Positions 44,451 through 54,904 of a stretch of 64,000 bases of DNA are shown here, piece by piece. This DNA is from Pseudidiomarina aestuarii. GTDB lineage: Bacteria; Pseudomonadota; Gammaproteobacteria; Enterobacterales; Alteromonadaceae. A program made the translations under genes and the position numbers. Each line of letters begins with the position of its first letter. Position 1 is the first letter of the stretch. The stretch is from NCBI RefSeq assembly GCF_003987355.1, contig NZ_PIPR01000001.1, positions 1 through 64,000 on the forward strand, written 5' to 3'. The notes beneath the pieces were generated by a model. The model did not search any database. It was not told where the DNA came from and worked only from the letters and a program-made list of their open reading frames with translations.

Positions 44451-45941
44451 GTGAGTCAAGAAAGCGAATTAAAACTCCTGATCGATCCAGCGCAACGTGA
44501 TGCAGTTCTGAAACTCTGTGCGCGTTTTGCTGACGGTGCAGAGCCAGAAAGTTTTCAACTGACCAACAGTTATTTCGATACCGATGACTTACGGTTGCGG
44601 CAGTTCGACATGGGATTGCGGATCAGAACCCGAGGGCAAGAGCGTGAACAAACGATCAAACTCGCGGGTGAGGTGTTGGGCGGCATGCACAAACGGCCCG
44701 AATACAATGTTGTGGTTCAAAATGAGACGCCAGACCTCACACTATTTGAGAGCGATATTTGGCCAGATGAGTTCCCTTTATTTGATATCCAGCGTGATTT
44801 GCAGGAAATCTTTTGTACCGACTTCACTCGCCATCGTTGGCACGTGCCAAGTGGTGAGGGGCGCATTGAAGTTGTCGTGGACGAGGGCGAAATCCGAGCT
44901 GGGGATAAGACTCGACCTATCTGTGAAGTCGAATTGGAAGTTCAGGGTGGACTCAGTACTGATGCTTATAAAATGGCGCGTCGATTAATCACACGGGTGC
45001 AGGCTTGTGTGGGCAGTCAGAGTAAAGCCGCTCGCGGTTACCTGCTGGCGCAGAAAACTGTATTAGAACCTTTTACCCAAGCCCATTTTGTGCCGTTAGA
45101 TAACCATGATGATATTGGTGCTGGCTTATATAAAGCGTTGACCTATGCACTGCATTACTGGCAACACAACGATTCCTGCTTGCGCGAGCAACCCAGTGTG
45201 CGTGCGGTTGCGGGCATAACGGACGGGATTCGTCTCAGTCGAGTTGTTTTACAGCAACTAGCGCAGTTGGAAGTGGATGTGGCCGATTACATTGTCCGCT
45301 TGGAGCAAATGCTTGGCCATTTGGGCTGGCTCAGTCGCTACGATGGTCTCACCGAGTTAACCGCTGAGGATGGAGCCTATCACCGTGCTCTGAAGCAATA
45401 TCCAAAGCTTTACGAACATATTCAAGAACAACAAGAGCACTCCGTGCAAATGGAGCTTGTTATCGAGCTCAGCAAGCGTGATGACTATCAAATGACTCTT
45501 CTTGAGTTGGGCGAATTATGTTTTGAGCAACCACGCCATGATTCGTTAATGAACGCACCACTGCAACAATGGGCAACCCAACGATTACGGGAAGACTGGC
45601 AGGTCGTTGCTGAGACATTTGCGCGTGACCAAGAATGGCGCGCAGAGCATTACTTAAAGCAACTGTCGCCCTTGCAAGGCTCCTTGCAACTGGGCTATTG
45701 CGTGGGTGCAATTTTCCCAACAGAAGATCGTGAGCAATTTCGAGCACCTTGGTTAGATATGGTCCGAGGTATTCGAGAAATTATGGCACTGAAGTTGCTA
45801 CGCGAAGCAATCAAAGACACCGATGAGGTGAATACAGAAAAGCTCCTCGCTTGGCAAACAGTGCAACTTGAAACGCTGTTGTTTGCATTAGATCATTCAC
45901 GTCGAGCAGCTTTGAAGCAAGAACCTTACTGGGATGCTTAA
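44451..45941 (+). CDS. ygiF: Inorganic triphosphatase, CYTH-CHAD domain protein (YgiF-like)
   Basis: A 496-residue cytosolic protein (E. coli YgiF: 433). The N-terminal CYTH domain (about 1-200) starts with ESELKLLID, the ExExK-type signature, and has the charged strands SYFDTDDLRLRQFDMGLRIR and EIEV-like CEVELEVQ that line the triphosphate tunnel. The C-terminal half (about 220-490) is a histidine-rich helical CHAD domain, which binds polyphosphate in other proteins. It hydrolyses inorganic triphosphate; the purpose is not settled. GTG 44451 is preceded by AAAAGG at 7 bases. glnE follows after 19 bases, as in E. coli (ygiF-glnE). Confidence 0.92.
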   Translation: MSQESELKLLIDPAQRDAVLKLCARFADGAEPESFQLTNSYFDTDDLRLRQFDMGLRIRTRGQEREQTIKLAGEVLGGMHKRPEYNVVVQNETPDLTLFESDIWPDEFPLFDIQRDLQEIFCTDFTRHRWHVPSGEGRIEVVVDEGEIRAGDKTRPICEVELEVQGGLSTDAYKMARRLITRVQACVGSQSKAARGYLLAQKTVLEPFTQAHFVPLDNHDDIGAGLYKALTYALHYWQHNDSCLREQPSVRAVAGITDGIRLSRVVLQQLAQLEVDVADYIVRLEQMLGHLGWLSRYDGLTELTAEDGAYHRALKQYPKLYEHIQEQQEHSVQMELVIELSKRDDYQMTLLELGELCFEQPRHDSLMNAPLQQWATQRLREDWQVVAETFARDQEWRAEHYLKQLSPLQGSLQLGYCVGAIFPTEDREQFRAPWLDMVRGIREIMALKLLREAIKDTDEVNTEKLLAWQTVQLETLLFALDHSRRAALKQEPYWDA

Positions 45942-45960
45942 GTAACCTTAGGATGAAGTG

Positions 45961-48723
45961 ATGGCAGCCGATGTACGTGATCAACAGTGGTTGAGCCGAG
46001 TCAGTCCCTTCCTGGCACGAGTGCTAGAGCAGCAACCGGATGCCATTACCTGGCAGCAAGGTCGTGTTCAAAAGCCAGCGTTGGAGAAATACCAAAGCCA
46101 AGCACAACAGACGTTGGCCAACTGTCAGAGTGAAATAGAGGCACAGCGACAGTTGCGTTTGCTGCGGCACCGTTGGTATGCACAACTTGCCGCCGCAGAT
46201 CTAACTGAAGAGCTCAGTTTGGCTGAGATGCTGGCACATTTGACCGAGACCGCGGATGTACTGATCAATGCTGCAATCCAATGGCTCTACCCACGATTTT
46301 CGGAGCGCTTCGGTACTCCACGAACCGCAGATGGTGAGCCACAACCATTACTCGTCATTGGTATGGGTAAGCTAGGTGGCGGCGAACTCAATTTCTCCTC
46401 TGATATTGACCTCATTTTTGCGTATCCAGAGCAAGGTGAGACCGACCATCCGCGCAAGCCCATTGAAACCAGTGTGTTTTTTACCAAACTGGTGCAAGGT
46501 CTTATCCAGCTACTTGATACCGTTACCGTTGATGGTCGCGTGTTTCGAGTCGACTTACGGCTGCGTCCGTTTGGGCAATCGGGACCCTTAGTCGCCAGCC
46601 TGCCGGCACTTGAACATTATTATCAGGAGCAGGGCCGTGATTGGGAGCGCTACGCCATGGTCAAGGCGCGGCTCATTCGAGCGCCAGAGCGCTATCAGAA
46701 AGAATTAATGCAACTGCTTAGACCTTTTGTTTACCGCCGCTATATTGATTTCTCAGCGATCGATGCGCTGCGCAAGATGAAGTCCTTGATTACCCAAGAG
46801 ACTCGCCGTCAAGGCGTTCGTAACAATATTAAACTCGGACCGGGTGGCATTCGCGAAGTAGAATTTATCGTGCAGTCGTTTCAATTGATTCGTGGTGGCC
46901 AGCAACGACAATTGCAGACCGTATCGTTATATCAAGCCTATCAAGCACTCGTCGATTTAGAGCTAATGAAAGTGGCTGATGTGCAGGAACTATTAGCCGG
47001 CTATCACTGGTTGCGGCGTGTTGAGCATGCGTTACAGCAGCGCAATGATGAGCAAACGCAGGTACTGCCCAGCTACCCAGATGAGCAACGACAAATTGCG
47101 CAGATGTTGGGTTGTTCATGGGACGCTCTTGTTCAGAAGACCGATCAGCACATGCAAATGATTCATGGGCATTTCCAAGCGGTGATCGGTGACCCGGATG
47201 CGGAAGATGAAGAGGCTGGTGACCTGCAAATTTTATGGCAAGACATGGTCGCTGATGAGACGGCTTTGGAGGTGCTGGCAGAGCGCGGACTGGATGCAGA
47301 CGCGGTGCGTCAGATGTGGAACAGCATTAGTGAGTTGCGGCAGGAAAGTCGTCGCCGGGGCAGTGGACCGAGAGGTCGAAAGGCACTTGCTCGTTTGGTT
47401 CCCATTTTACTCGAACAATTGATTCGCGCCGATGATGCCGTCACCTCTACAGAACGAGTTTTCGCAGTACTCAAGCAAATTATGTCGAGAACGGCCTACG
47501 TAGAGCTGTTGCTCGAGAATATCGGTGCCCGTGAACAACTCATCAAGTTGTGCCGTGCTAGCTCTTGGATTACTAAGCAACTCGCACAATACCCAATTTT
47601 GTTGGATGAGTTAATTGACCCTAGTCATTTATACCAGCTGCCAGAACTCACGGAGTATCCAGCATTGGTTGGTGAATACTTGCTACGAATTCCCGAGCAA
47701 GAGCAAGATTTAGAAGCGCAAATGGATGCGCTACGGCAAGCCCGACAAGCCCTGCAATTAAAAGTGGCTGCGGCCGATGTCAGCGGGGCATTGCCGCTGA
47801 TGAAGGTCAGTGATCACCTGAGTTATTTGGCAGAAGCTATGATCTCGCATGTAGTTCGACTCGCATGGTACCAGCTGACTGAGAAGTATGGTGCGCCACC
47901 ACAGCGGACATTTGATGATACGGGTTTCGCAGTGCTGGCCTATGGCAAGTTAGGCGGTTTGGAACTGGGTTACGGCTCTGATCTCGACTTGGTTTTTCTG
48001 ACCGATGTCGATTATGAAGGTGAGACGGCAGGTCCAAAACCTATCGAAGTGCAGCAATTCTATTTACGTCTTGCGCAGCGTATTTTGCATCTCTTTACGA
48101 CGCGAACCTTGATTGGGACGCTTTATGACGTGGACATGCGTTTGCGACCATCCGGCAAATCAGGTCTATTGGTCACTCAGCTACAGACCTTCGATCATTA
48201 TCTTGCAGAGGATGCCTGGACCTGGGAGATGCAGGCCTTAGTGCGCGCGCGTCCAGTGCATGGGTCGCCGCGAGTGCGAGAGCAACTCATTGCGTTGCGA
48301 AAGCGCCACCTACAGCGGCAGCGAGAACATGCGCCTTTAGCCCAACAAGTGCAGGATATGCGCGAGAAGATGCGCAGTCATTTACTGAAGAAAACGGATT
48401 CGTTTGATCTCAAACAGGGCGCAGGGGGAATTACCGATATTGAATTCTTCGTGCAATATTTAGTACTACGTTACTCTCATGAGCACCCAGCACTTGCGGA
48501 ATATACGGATAATATTCGTATTCTTGAAGCTGCACAGCAGGTCGGTTTACTGTCGCCCAAAGATGCGCAACAGTTTATCGATACTTATATTGATTTGCGT
48601 GAAATTGTGCACCGGCTGGCACTGGATGACCGCGAAAGTGTGACCGATGCAGACTTTACTGTGGCGCGTGATTTTGTGCGTGCGCACTGGGCAAGGTGGT
48701 TGGACTCGACCAGCGAGAATTAG
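45961..48723 (+). CDS. glnE: Bifunctional glutamine synthetase adenylyltransferase/deadenylylase GlnE
   Basis: GlnE adenylylates and deadenylylates glutamine synthetase under the control of the PII protein, adjusting nitrogen assimilation. The 920 residues (E. coli: 946) carry two nucleotidyltransferase domains: the first with GMGKLGGGELNFSSDIDLIF near residue 134 (deadenylylase) and the second with AYGKLGGLELGYGSDLDLVF near residue 660 (adenylylase), each followed by its helical part. ATG 45961 is 7 bases after TAAGGA; a GTG at 45958 is possible. It follows the CYTH gene and ends two bases from lpxL on the other strand. hldE, the next gene in E. coli, is not here. Confidence 0.96.
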   Translation: MAADVRDQQWLSRVSPFLARVLEQQPDAITWQQGRVQKPALEKYQSQAQQTLANCQSEIEAQRQLRLLRHRWYAQLAAADLTEELSLAEMLAHLTETADVLINAAIQWLYPRFSERFGTPRTADGEPQPLLVIGMGKLGGGELNFSSDIDLIFAYPEQGETDHPRKPIETSVFFTKLVQGLIQLLDTVTVDGRVFRVDLRLRPFGQSGPLVASLPALEHYYQEQGRDWERYAMVKARLIRAPERYQKELMQLLRPFVYRRYIDFSAIDALRKMKSLITQETRRQGVRNNIKLGPGGIREVEFIVQSFQLIRGGQQRQLQTVSLYQAYQALVDLELMKVADVQELLAGYHWLRRVEHALQQRNDEQTQVLPSYPDEQRQIAQMLGCSWDALVQKTDQHMQMIHGHFQAVIGDPDAEDEEAGDLQILWQDMVADETALEVLAERGLDADAVRQMWNSISELRQESRRRGSGPRGRKALARLVPILLEQLIRADDAVTSTERVFAVLKQIMSRTAYVELLLENIGAREQLIKLCRASSWITKQLAQYPILLDELIDPSHLYQLPELTEYPALVGEYLLRIPEQEQDLEAQMDALRQARQALQLKVAAADVSGALPLMKVSDHLSYLAEAMISHVVRLAWYQLTEKYGAPPQRTFDDTGFAVLAYGKLGGLELGYGSDLDLVFLTDVDYEGETAGPKPIEVQQFYLRLAQRILHLFTTRTLIGTLYDVDMRLRPSGKSGLLVTQLQTFDHYLAEDAWTWEMQALVRARPVHGSPRVREQLIALRKRHLQRQREHAPLAQQVQDMREKMRSHLLKKTDSFDLKQGAGGITDIEFFVQYLVLRYSHEHPALAEYTDNIRILEAAQQVGLLSPKDAQQFIDTYIDLREIVHRLALDDRESVTDADFTVARDFVRAHWARWLDSTSEN

Positions 48724-48725
48724 AA

Positions 48726-49661
48726 TTAACGCTTATACAGATCGGGATCGTCAGGGTTGGGGCGTGTTTTGAAACGCCGATGCACCCATAAATATTGCTC
48801 AGGCTTTTGTTGAATCGCAAACTCTACCATCGCGTTGACGCGACGCACGTCCGCTAATTCATCGTCACTCGGGAATTGCTCGAATTGCGGGTAGAAGGTT
48901 ACATCGTAGCCCGTTCCGTCATCACGTCGAAAACATGTTGTTGGTACTACTGCACAATTCGCATTACCCGCGAATAACAAAGTTCCTGTGGTTGAGCTCG
49001 TTTCTTTTACGTCAAAAAACGGCACGAATACAGTACGTTTGCGACCATAATCCTGGTCCGGCAGGTATCCCGCAATGTCCCCATTGTCTAGGGCTTGAAG
49101 CATGCTACGAACGTCTGTACGCGGAATCAAATACTTGTTTGAGCGACCACGTCCACGAGTCTGAAGAAATTCCATGACCGCATTATTGTGGGGGCGATAC
49201 AATCCGACTGCTGGACGCACGAAACCGTGTAGACGCGCATGAACTTCCAAGCTTAGGAAGTGGAACAACAGCATCAGCACGCCCTTACCTTCCTGTTGTG
49301 GCTGTAACAGGTGCTCTACGCCATGCACATGCAGTTTTCGTTTGATTCGCCAATCCGGCCACCACCATGCCATGCCCGTTTCAAAGAAAGCGATGCCAGT
49401 ATTTTCCATATTGGTTTTGACAAGTTGTTCACGCTCAGCAGCTGACATTTCGGGAAAACTGAGTTCGAGATTACGGCGCGCAATATCGGCTCGACGCGGG
49501 ACGTAGCGATAAAATAATCGACCTACGCCCCGACCGAGGGCGAGTTGCCAACGATATGGCAACCACGAAATGAGATAAAGACAGGAAACACCGAGCCAAG
49601 TTAACCAATAACGAGGGTGGAGAAACTTGGCTTCAAATTTAGGTGTCTCAATTATTTTCAT
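48726..49661 (-). CDS. lpxL: Kdo2-lipid A lauroyl/palmitoleoyl-type acyltransferase (LpxL family)
   Basis: A 311-residue inner-membrane acyltransferase (E. coli LpxL: 306) that adds a secondary acyl chain to the Kdo-lipid IVA intermediate. An N-terminal membrane anchor (about 13-33) is followed by the HX4E catalytic motif in LFHFLSLEVHARL (about 132-137), PAVGLYRPHNN, YLPDQDYG and the C-terminal WVHRRFKTRP typical of the LpxL branch. The acyl chain and position cannot be set from sequence. It overlaps the end of tolC by 14 bases and is translated from the same messenger. Since KdkA in this window acts on mono-Kdo lipid A, LpxL may act on a phosphorylated mono-Kdo substrate; this is inference. 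Confidence 0.92.
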   Translation of the reverse strand: MKIIETPKFEAKFLHPRYWLTWLGVSCLYLISWLPYRWQLALGRGVGRLFYRYVPRRADIARRNLELSFPEMSAAEREQLVKTNMENTGIAFFETGMAWWWPDWRIKRKLHVHGVEHLLQPQQEGKGVLMLLFHFLSLEVHARLHGFVRPAVGLYRPHNNAVMEFLQTRGRGRSNKYLIPRTDVRSMLQALDNGDIAGYLPDQDYGRKRTVFVPFFDVKETSSTTGTLLFAGNANCAVVPTTCFRRDDGTGYDVTFYPQFEQFPSDDELADVRRVNAMVEFAIQQKPEQYLWVHRRFKTRPNPDDPDLYKR

Positions 49662-51009
49662 CGGTCAAACTAGCGTTTATGGCAGTTAAATCTTGCTCGC
49701 TAATTTGCCCTGAAGATTGCTTCAATGCAAGGGATTGACGGATATAGCCATACCGTGCGGTCGACAAATTACGTCTTGCGTTGAATAAATTACGAGTACT
49801 ATCAAGTACATCGACAATGGTTCGAGTACCGACTTCGAAGCCAGTTTGTGTCGCTTTCAATGCGCTTTCCGCTGATACGACCGCTTGCTCAAGCGCACGA
49901 ATGGTTGCAATCGACGCGACTACGTCGTAATACGAACTCCGAACTAAACGCTCGACATCACGGCGAATGAACTCTAACTGTTGGCTGGAAGCCACGTAGT
50001 TCTCACGCGCTTGGTCGGTCGCAGCAGAGGTACGGAAACCTGAAAAAATAGGCACTCGAACGGTCACACCAATTTGGCTACTATCTAATCGAGGGGTATC
50101 TACGGTGGGTGACCCTTGCGTCTCGGATTCACCATCGCTCGTACCAAATGAGGCAGATAACGATGCTGTTGGTAAGTGACCATTGCGTGCGACATCGATT
50201 TGCTGCTCAGCAATTTCTACGGCAACCCGTTGAACCAACAAATCTAAGTTTTTCTCTTCTGCTACTTTGACCCAATTCGTGGCGTCTTGTGGCGATGGGC
50301 TTTCTGGGCTGAAGGTCTCAGTGTTCAGTGACGCCAAGTCCTCGTGATAGCGCCCAGTAATCTCGCGCAAGCTTTCTTGAGCAATTTCAACCGCATTTTT
50401 CGCTTGAATTTCGCGTGCGACAGCATTATCGAACTGTGCTTGAGCTTCATGAACATCGGTAATGGCTGTCAGACCGACCGAAAAACGTTGTTTCGTTTGT
50501 TCGAGCTGACGTTCGATAGCATTTTTCTCTGCGCCTGCAAACTCTAAATCATCTTGTCGTTCTAGCACGGTAAAGTATGCATTGACGACGCGAATCATCA
50601 GTTGTTGACGCGCATTTAAATAGGACACTTCAGCTTGGTAGGCGCGCTTTTCAGCAATTTCAGTCTCATCCCAAACATTCATGTTAAACAGGGTTTGTGA
50701 CAAACTGACGCCGGCGTCCCAACCCCGACTCGTTTGGTCAATGACGAAGACATTGCCGTTTGAATCAAAGTTGGTACGATCGGCTTGGCTGCGGGAGTAG
50801 CCGGCTTCAAAGCCAATTTGAGGCCACCAGTCAGCACGGGCAATGTTCACGCCTTTTTGTGCGGCGCGGCGCTCTGCATCAACTCGTTGCAGTGTTGGGT
50901 CGTTTTGCAACGCTAATTGGAAAACTTGTGCTAAATCGTCAGCATAGGCCGGCACACTACTGGCGGCAAATGATAAACCGATAAGTACTGACAAAACGTG
51001 CTTTTTCAT
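49648..51009 (-). CDS. tolC: Outer-membrane channel protein TolC
   Basis: TolC forms the trimeric outer-membrane duct for type I secretion and RND/MFS efflux. The 453-residue precursor (E. coli: 493) has a signal peptide (about 1-23, ending AYA) and two outer-membrane-efflux-protein repeats with the strand/coiled-coil layout; QQLMIRVVNAYFTVLERQDD-like and SSYYDVVASIATIRALEQAV-like helices appear in each. LDSTRNLFNARRNL near the C-terminus is characteristic of TolC. Cotranscription with lpxL is suggested by a 14-base overlap. In E. coli, tolC also diverges from nudF, as here. Confidence 0.94.
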   Translation of the reverse strand: MKKHVLSVLIGLSFAASSVPAYADDLAQVFQLALQNDPTLQRVDAERRAAQKGVNIARADWWPQIGFEAGYSRSQADRTNFDSNGNVFVIDQTSRGWDAGVSLSQTLFNMNVWDETEIAEKRAYQAEVSYLNARQQLMIRVVNAYFTVLERQDDLEFAGAEKNAIERQLEQTKQRFSVGLTAITDVHEAQAQFDNAVAREIQAKNAVEIAQESLREITGRYHEDLASLNTETFSPESPSPQDATNWVKVAEEKNLDLLVQRVAVEIAEQQIDVARNGHLPTASLSASFGTSDGESETQGSPTVDTPRLDSSQIGVTVRVPIFSGFRTSAATDQARENYVASSQQLEFIRRDVERLVRSSYYDVVASIATIRALEQAVVSAESALKATQTGFEVGTRTIVDVLDSTRNLFNARRNLSTARYGYIRQSLALKQSSGQISEQDLTAINASLTDENN

Positions 51010-51027
51010 GATCTCAAGGTTCCTGAT

Positions 51028-51058
51028 TTTGTAAGACTGCGTTGTGTTGCACTGTCAA
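51028..51058 (-). promoter_or_regulatory. Possible promoter of tolC
   Basis: On the minus strand an exact TTGACA (51058-51053) is followed, after a long 19-base spacer, by TACAAA (51033-51028), 19 bases before the tolC ATG. The spacer is not ideal and the -10 match is moderate, so this is tentative. Between tolC and nudF an ATGTA-TTT-TACAT palindrome at 51074-51086 could be an operator; it is not recognised. Confidence 0.35.
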
Positions 51059-51267
51059 CCAACCGAATTGTGAATGTATTTTACATACACTCATGAATGA
51101 ATACTAGTTTACACCGAACTGGATCAACGTTCAGGTGTTGAGATGCAACAACAAGTGCTCAAGTGTAACTAATTATGTGGCTTGAAGCGCGGTATTTACA
51201 ATTAGAAATAGTCCGAGACGCGCTCAAGCGAGTATTTAAGACGATCAACAACGACGGGAAGTTTACT

Positions 51268-51903
51268 GTGCAAAAATTTAATCGAGATGATGTCGATATT
51301 ATAACACGAGAACCCATTCGCGAGGGCTTTTTAAGTTTGTATCGTTATCGGTTACGACATCGATTGTTTGCGGGTGGTTGGTCGCCCGAATTTGAGCGAG
51401 AAATTATGGATCGTGGTCACGCCGTAGTGGTTATTCCATATGATCCGGAGCGTGATTGTTATGTTCTGCTTGAGCAATTTCGAATTGGTGCACTCGATGA
51501 GGCAGACCATTATGGCGCAAGCCCGTGGCTGCTTGAATTTGTTGCGGGCATGGTAGATAAGCCAGAGGAAACGCCCGAGGCGGTCGCTGCTCGCGAATTA
51601 GATGAGGAAGCGGGCTTAATCGCCAGCCATTTTTACTACGCCCTTACGTATCTCTCTTCACCGGGTGGTTGCACGGAAAAGATTACTATTTTCGTGGCTA
51701 CGGTGGATAGTTCGCAAGCTTCAAAGCACGGTGGTTTAGTGACTGAGAATGAAGATATCCGTGTTCATGTGCTGCCACGTGCGGAAGTGGATGAGTTATT
51801 AGCACATGGAAAAATAAACAATGCGGCCAGCGTCATTGGGCTACAATGGATGCAACTCCACCGGCAACGCCTGTTGCAATGGTGGCAACAAAACAAGGTT
51901 TAG
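51268..51903 (+). CDS. nudF: ADP-ribose pyrophosphatase NudF
   Basis: NudF is a Nudix hydrolase that splits ADP-ribose into AMP and ribose 5-phosphate. The Nudix box starts at GMVDKPEETPEAVAARELDEEAGL (about residues 93-116: GX5EX7REUXEEXGU), preceded by VIPYDPERD and followed by SPGGCTEK and NEDIRVHVL. The frame extends to 51175, but GTG 51268 gives MQKFNRDDVDII and 211 residues, matching the 209 of E. coli; the longer form would have no counterpart in relatives. A GGGAAG lies upstream of the GTG. It opens the nudF-yqiB-yqiA-parE-parC series and diverges from tolC. Confidence 0.92.
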   Translation: MQKFNRDDVDIITREPIREGFLSLYRYRLRHRLFAGGWSPEFEREIMDRGHAVVVIPYDPERDCYVLLEQFRIGALDEADHYGASPWLLEFVAGMVDKPEETPEAVAARELDEEAGLIASHFYYALTYLSSPGGCTEKITIFVATVDSSQASKHGGLVTENEDIRVHVLPRAEVDELLAHGKINNAASVIGLQWMQLHRQRLLQWWQQNKV

Positions 51904-51910
51904 TGGTGCT

Positions 51911-52351
51911 ATGACAACAGATGTAAAACGCAAACGATATCAATTTGATTTAGCAGCCCTGCAACGCATGGCGGCGGTCAATTATGCGTTGTTACAAACT
52001 ATGGTTGAGAACTTAAAGACAGCGACAGCACGCCGGATTAAAGTTGGCCGTCAGTTACATTTCACCATAGAGGTAACCGAAACGGCACCCTATACGACGG
52101 AAGTGCGCATCCAACAACAATCGATTACGCAGCAGTTGCCAGGCTTGAAAGAAACGCAGTTGGATGTGCGACTCTATCATGATGCGCAACTTGCGGAAGT
52201 TGTGCGCAGTCAAGGTATTGAGCGTTTGCAGCCGGTTTACCCGCAGCCCAATCCCAACATGCATCAGCCAGATGAAAAGCATCAAATGAATCAGTTTTTG
52301 AGTGATTGGCTGCAGATGATCAAACGTTCAGGGTTAGCGCAGGAGATTTAA
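51911..52351 (+). CDS. yqiB: DUF1249 protein YqiB
   Basis: A 146-residue cytosolic protein (E. coli YqiB: 140) of the DUF1249 family, without a known function. The YNYALLQTL-like NYALLQTMVENL, the TEVRIQQQ stretch, VRLYHDAQLAEVVRSQGIERLQPVYPQPNPNMHQPDEKHQMN block and the C-terminal FLSDWLQM match the family (longest quoted block positions about 96-138). The ATG at 51911, seven bases after nudF, gives the family start; the frame itself reaches back into nudF. In E. coli cpdA (cAMP phosphodiesterase) follows yqiB; here yqiA follows directly. Confidence 0.9.
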   Translation: MTTDVKRKRYQFDLAALQRMAAVNYALLQTMVENLKTATARRIKVGRQLHFTIEVTETAPYTTEVRIQQQSITQQLPGLKETQLDVRLYHDAQLAEVVRSQGIERLQPVYPQPNPNMHQPDEKHQMNQFLSDWLQMIKRSGLAQEI

Positions 52352-52354
52352 TCG

Positions 52355-52933
52355 TTGTTACTGTATTTACATGGATTTGAAAGTTCACCTGCGTCACAAA
52401 AAATAGATGAAACGCGGCAATTCCTGCAAACTCAGCAGGCGACCATTTGCCTCGAGGCACCGCAACAACCCGCGTCAATGGTCGCTATTCGACAGTTGCT
52501 TGATCAATATATTGAGCAAGCTAAACCGCCAACCGCAGTCATGGGTAGTTCGTTGGGCGGCTTCTGGACGCATTATGTTGTGAGTCGATTAAAACAACGC
52601 GGAGAACAAGTACGTGGCGTATTAATCAATCCGGCGGTGCGTCCGCTGGCTTGGATGCCGCCGGAACCACATCAGCGAGTGCATCCCTATACCAAAGAAG
52701 AATATTGGTTGGGACCTCAAGATGCTGACGTTTTAGCGGCAGCTCAGAATGCATTGCGTGATGATGTGGAACTCTTGGTGCTGTTGCAGGCTGGCGATGA
52801 AGTTCTCGATGTTCGCCTCGCGCAGGAGCGTTATTCCTCGCAACGAATGATTCTTGAACAAGGTGGTGATCATCGCTTTCAAAACTTCCCTCGATACCTG
52901 CCAGCAGTGCTTGAGTTTCTGGGCGTCCTGTAA
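52355..52933 (+). CDS. yqiA: YqiA family esterase
   Basis: A 192-residue alpha/beta hydrolase (E. coli YqiA: 193) with esterase activity on short acyl-CoA or ester substrates in vitro. The oxyanion loop YLHGFESSPAS (about 4-14), the nucleophile elbow MGSSLGGFW (about 64-72), the acid in LQAGDEVLD and the catalytic histidine in GGDHRF are present. The start codon is a TTG at 52355, nine bases after AGGAG, because no ATG fits; the product starts MLLYLHGFESS as in relatives. It lies 3 bases after yqiB. Confidence 0.88.
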   Translation: MLLYLHGFESSPASQKIDETRQFLQTQQATICLEAPQQPASMVAIRQLLDQYIEQAKPPTAVMGSSLGGFWTHYVVSRLKQRGEQVRGVLINPAVRPLAWMPPEPHQRVHPYTKEEYWLGPQDADVLAAAQNALRDDVELLVLLQAGDEVLDVRLAQERYSSQRMILEQGGDHRFQNFPRYLPAVLEFLGVL

Positions 52934-52986
52934 CAGTATATGAGGATTCCTATAACCACGATTCTTGCAACGAGAATTGGCGATAA

Positions 52987-54894
<1,908 letters not shown>

Positions 54895-54904
54895 GGAGAG
54901 CAGT

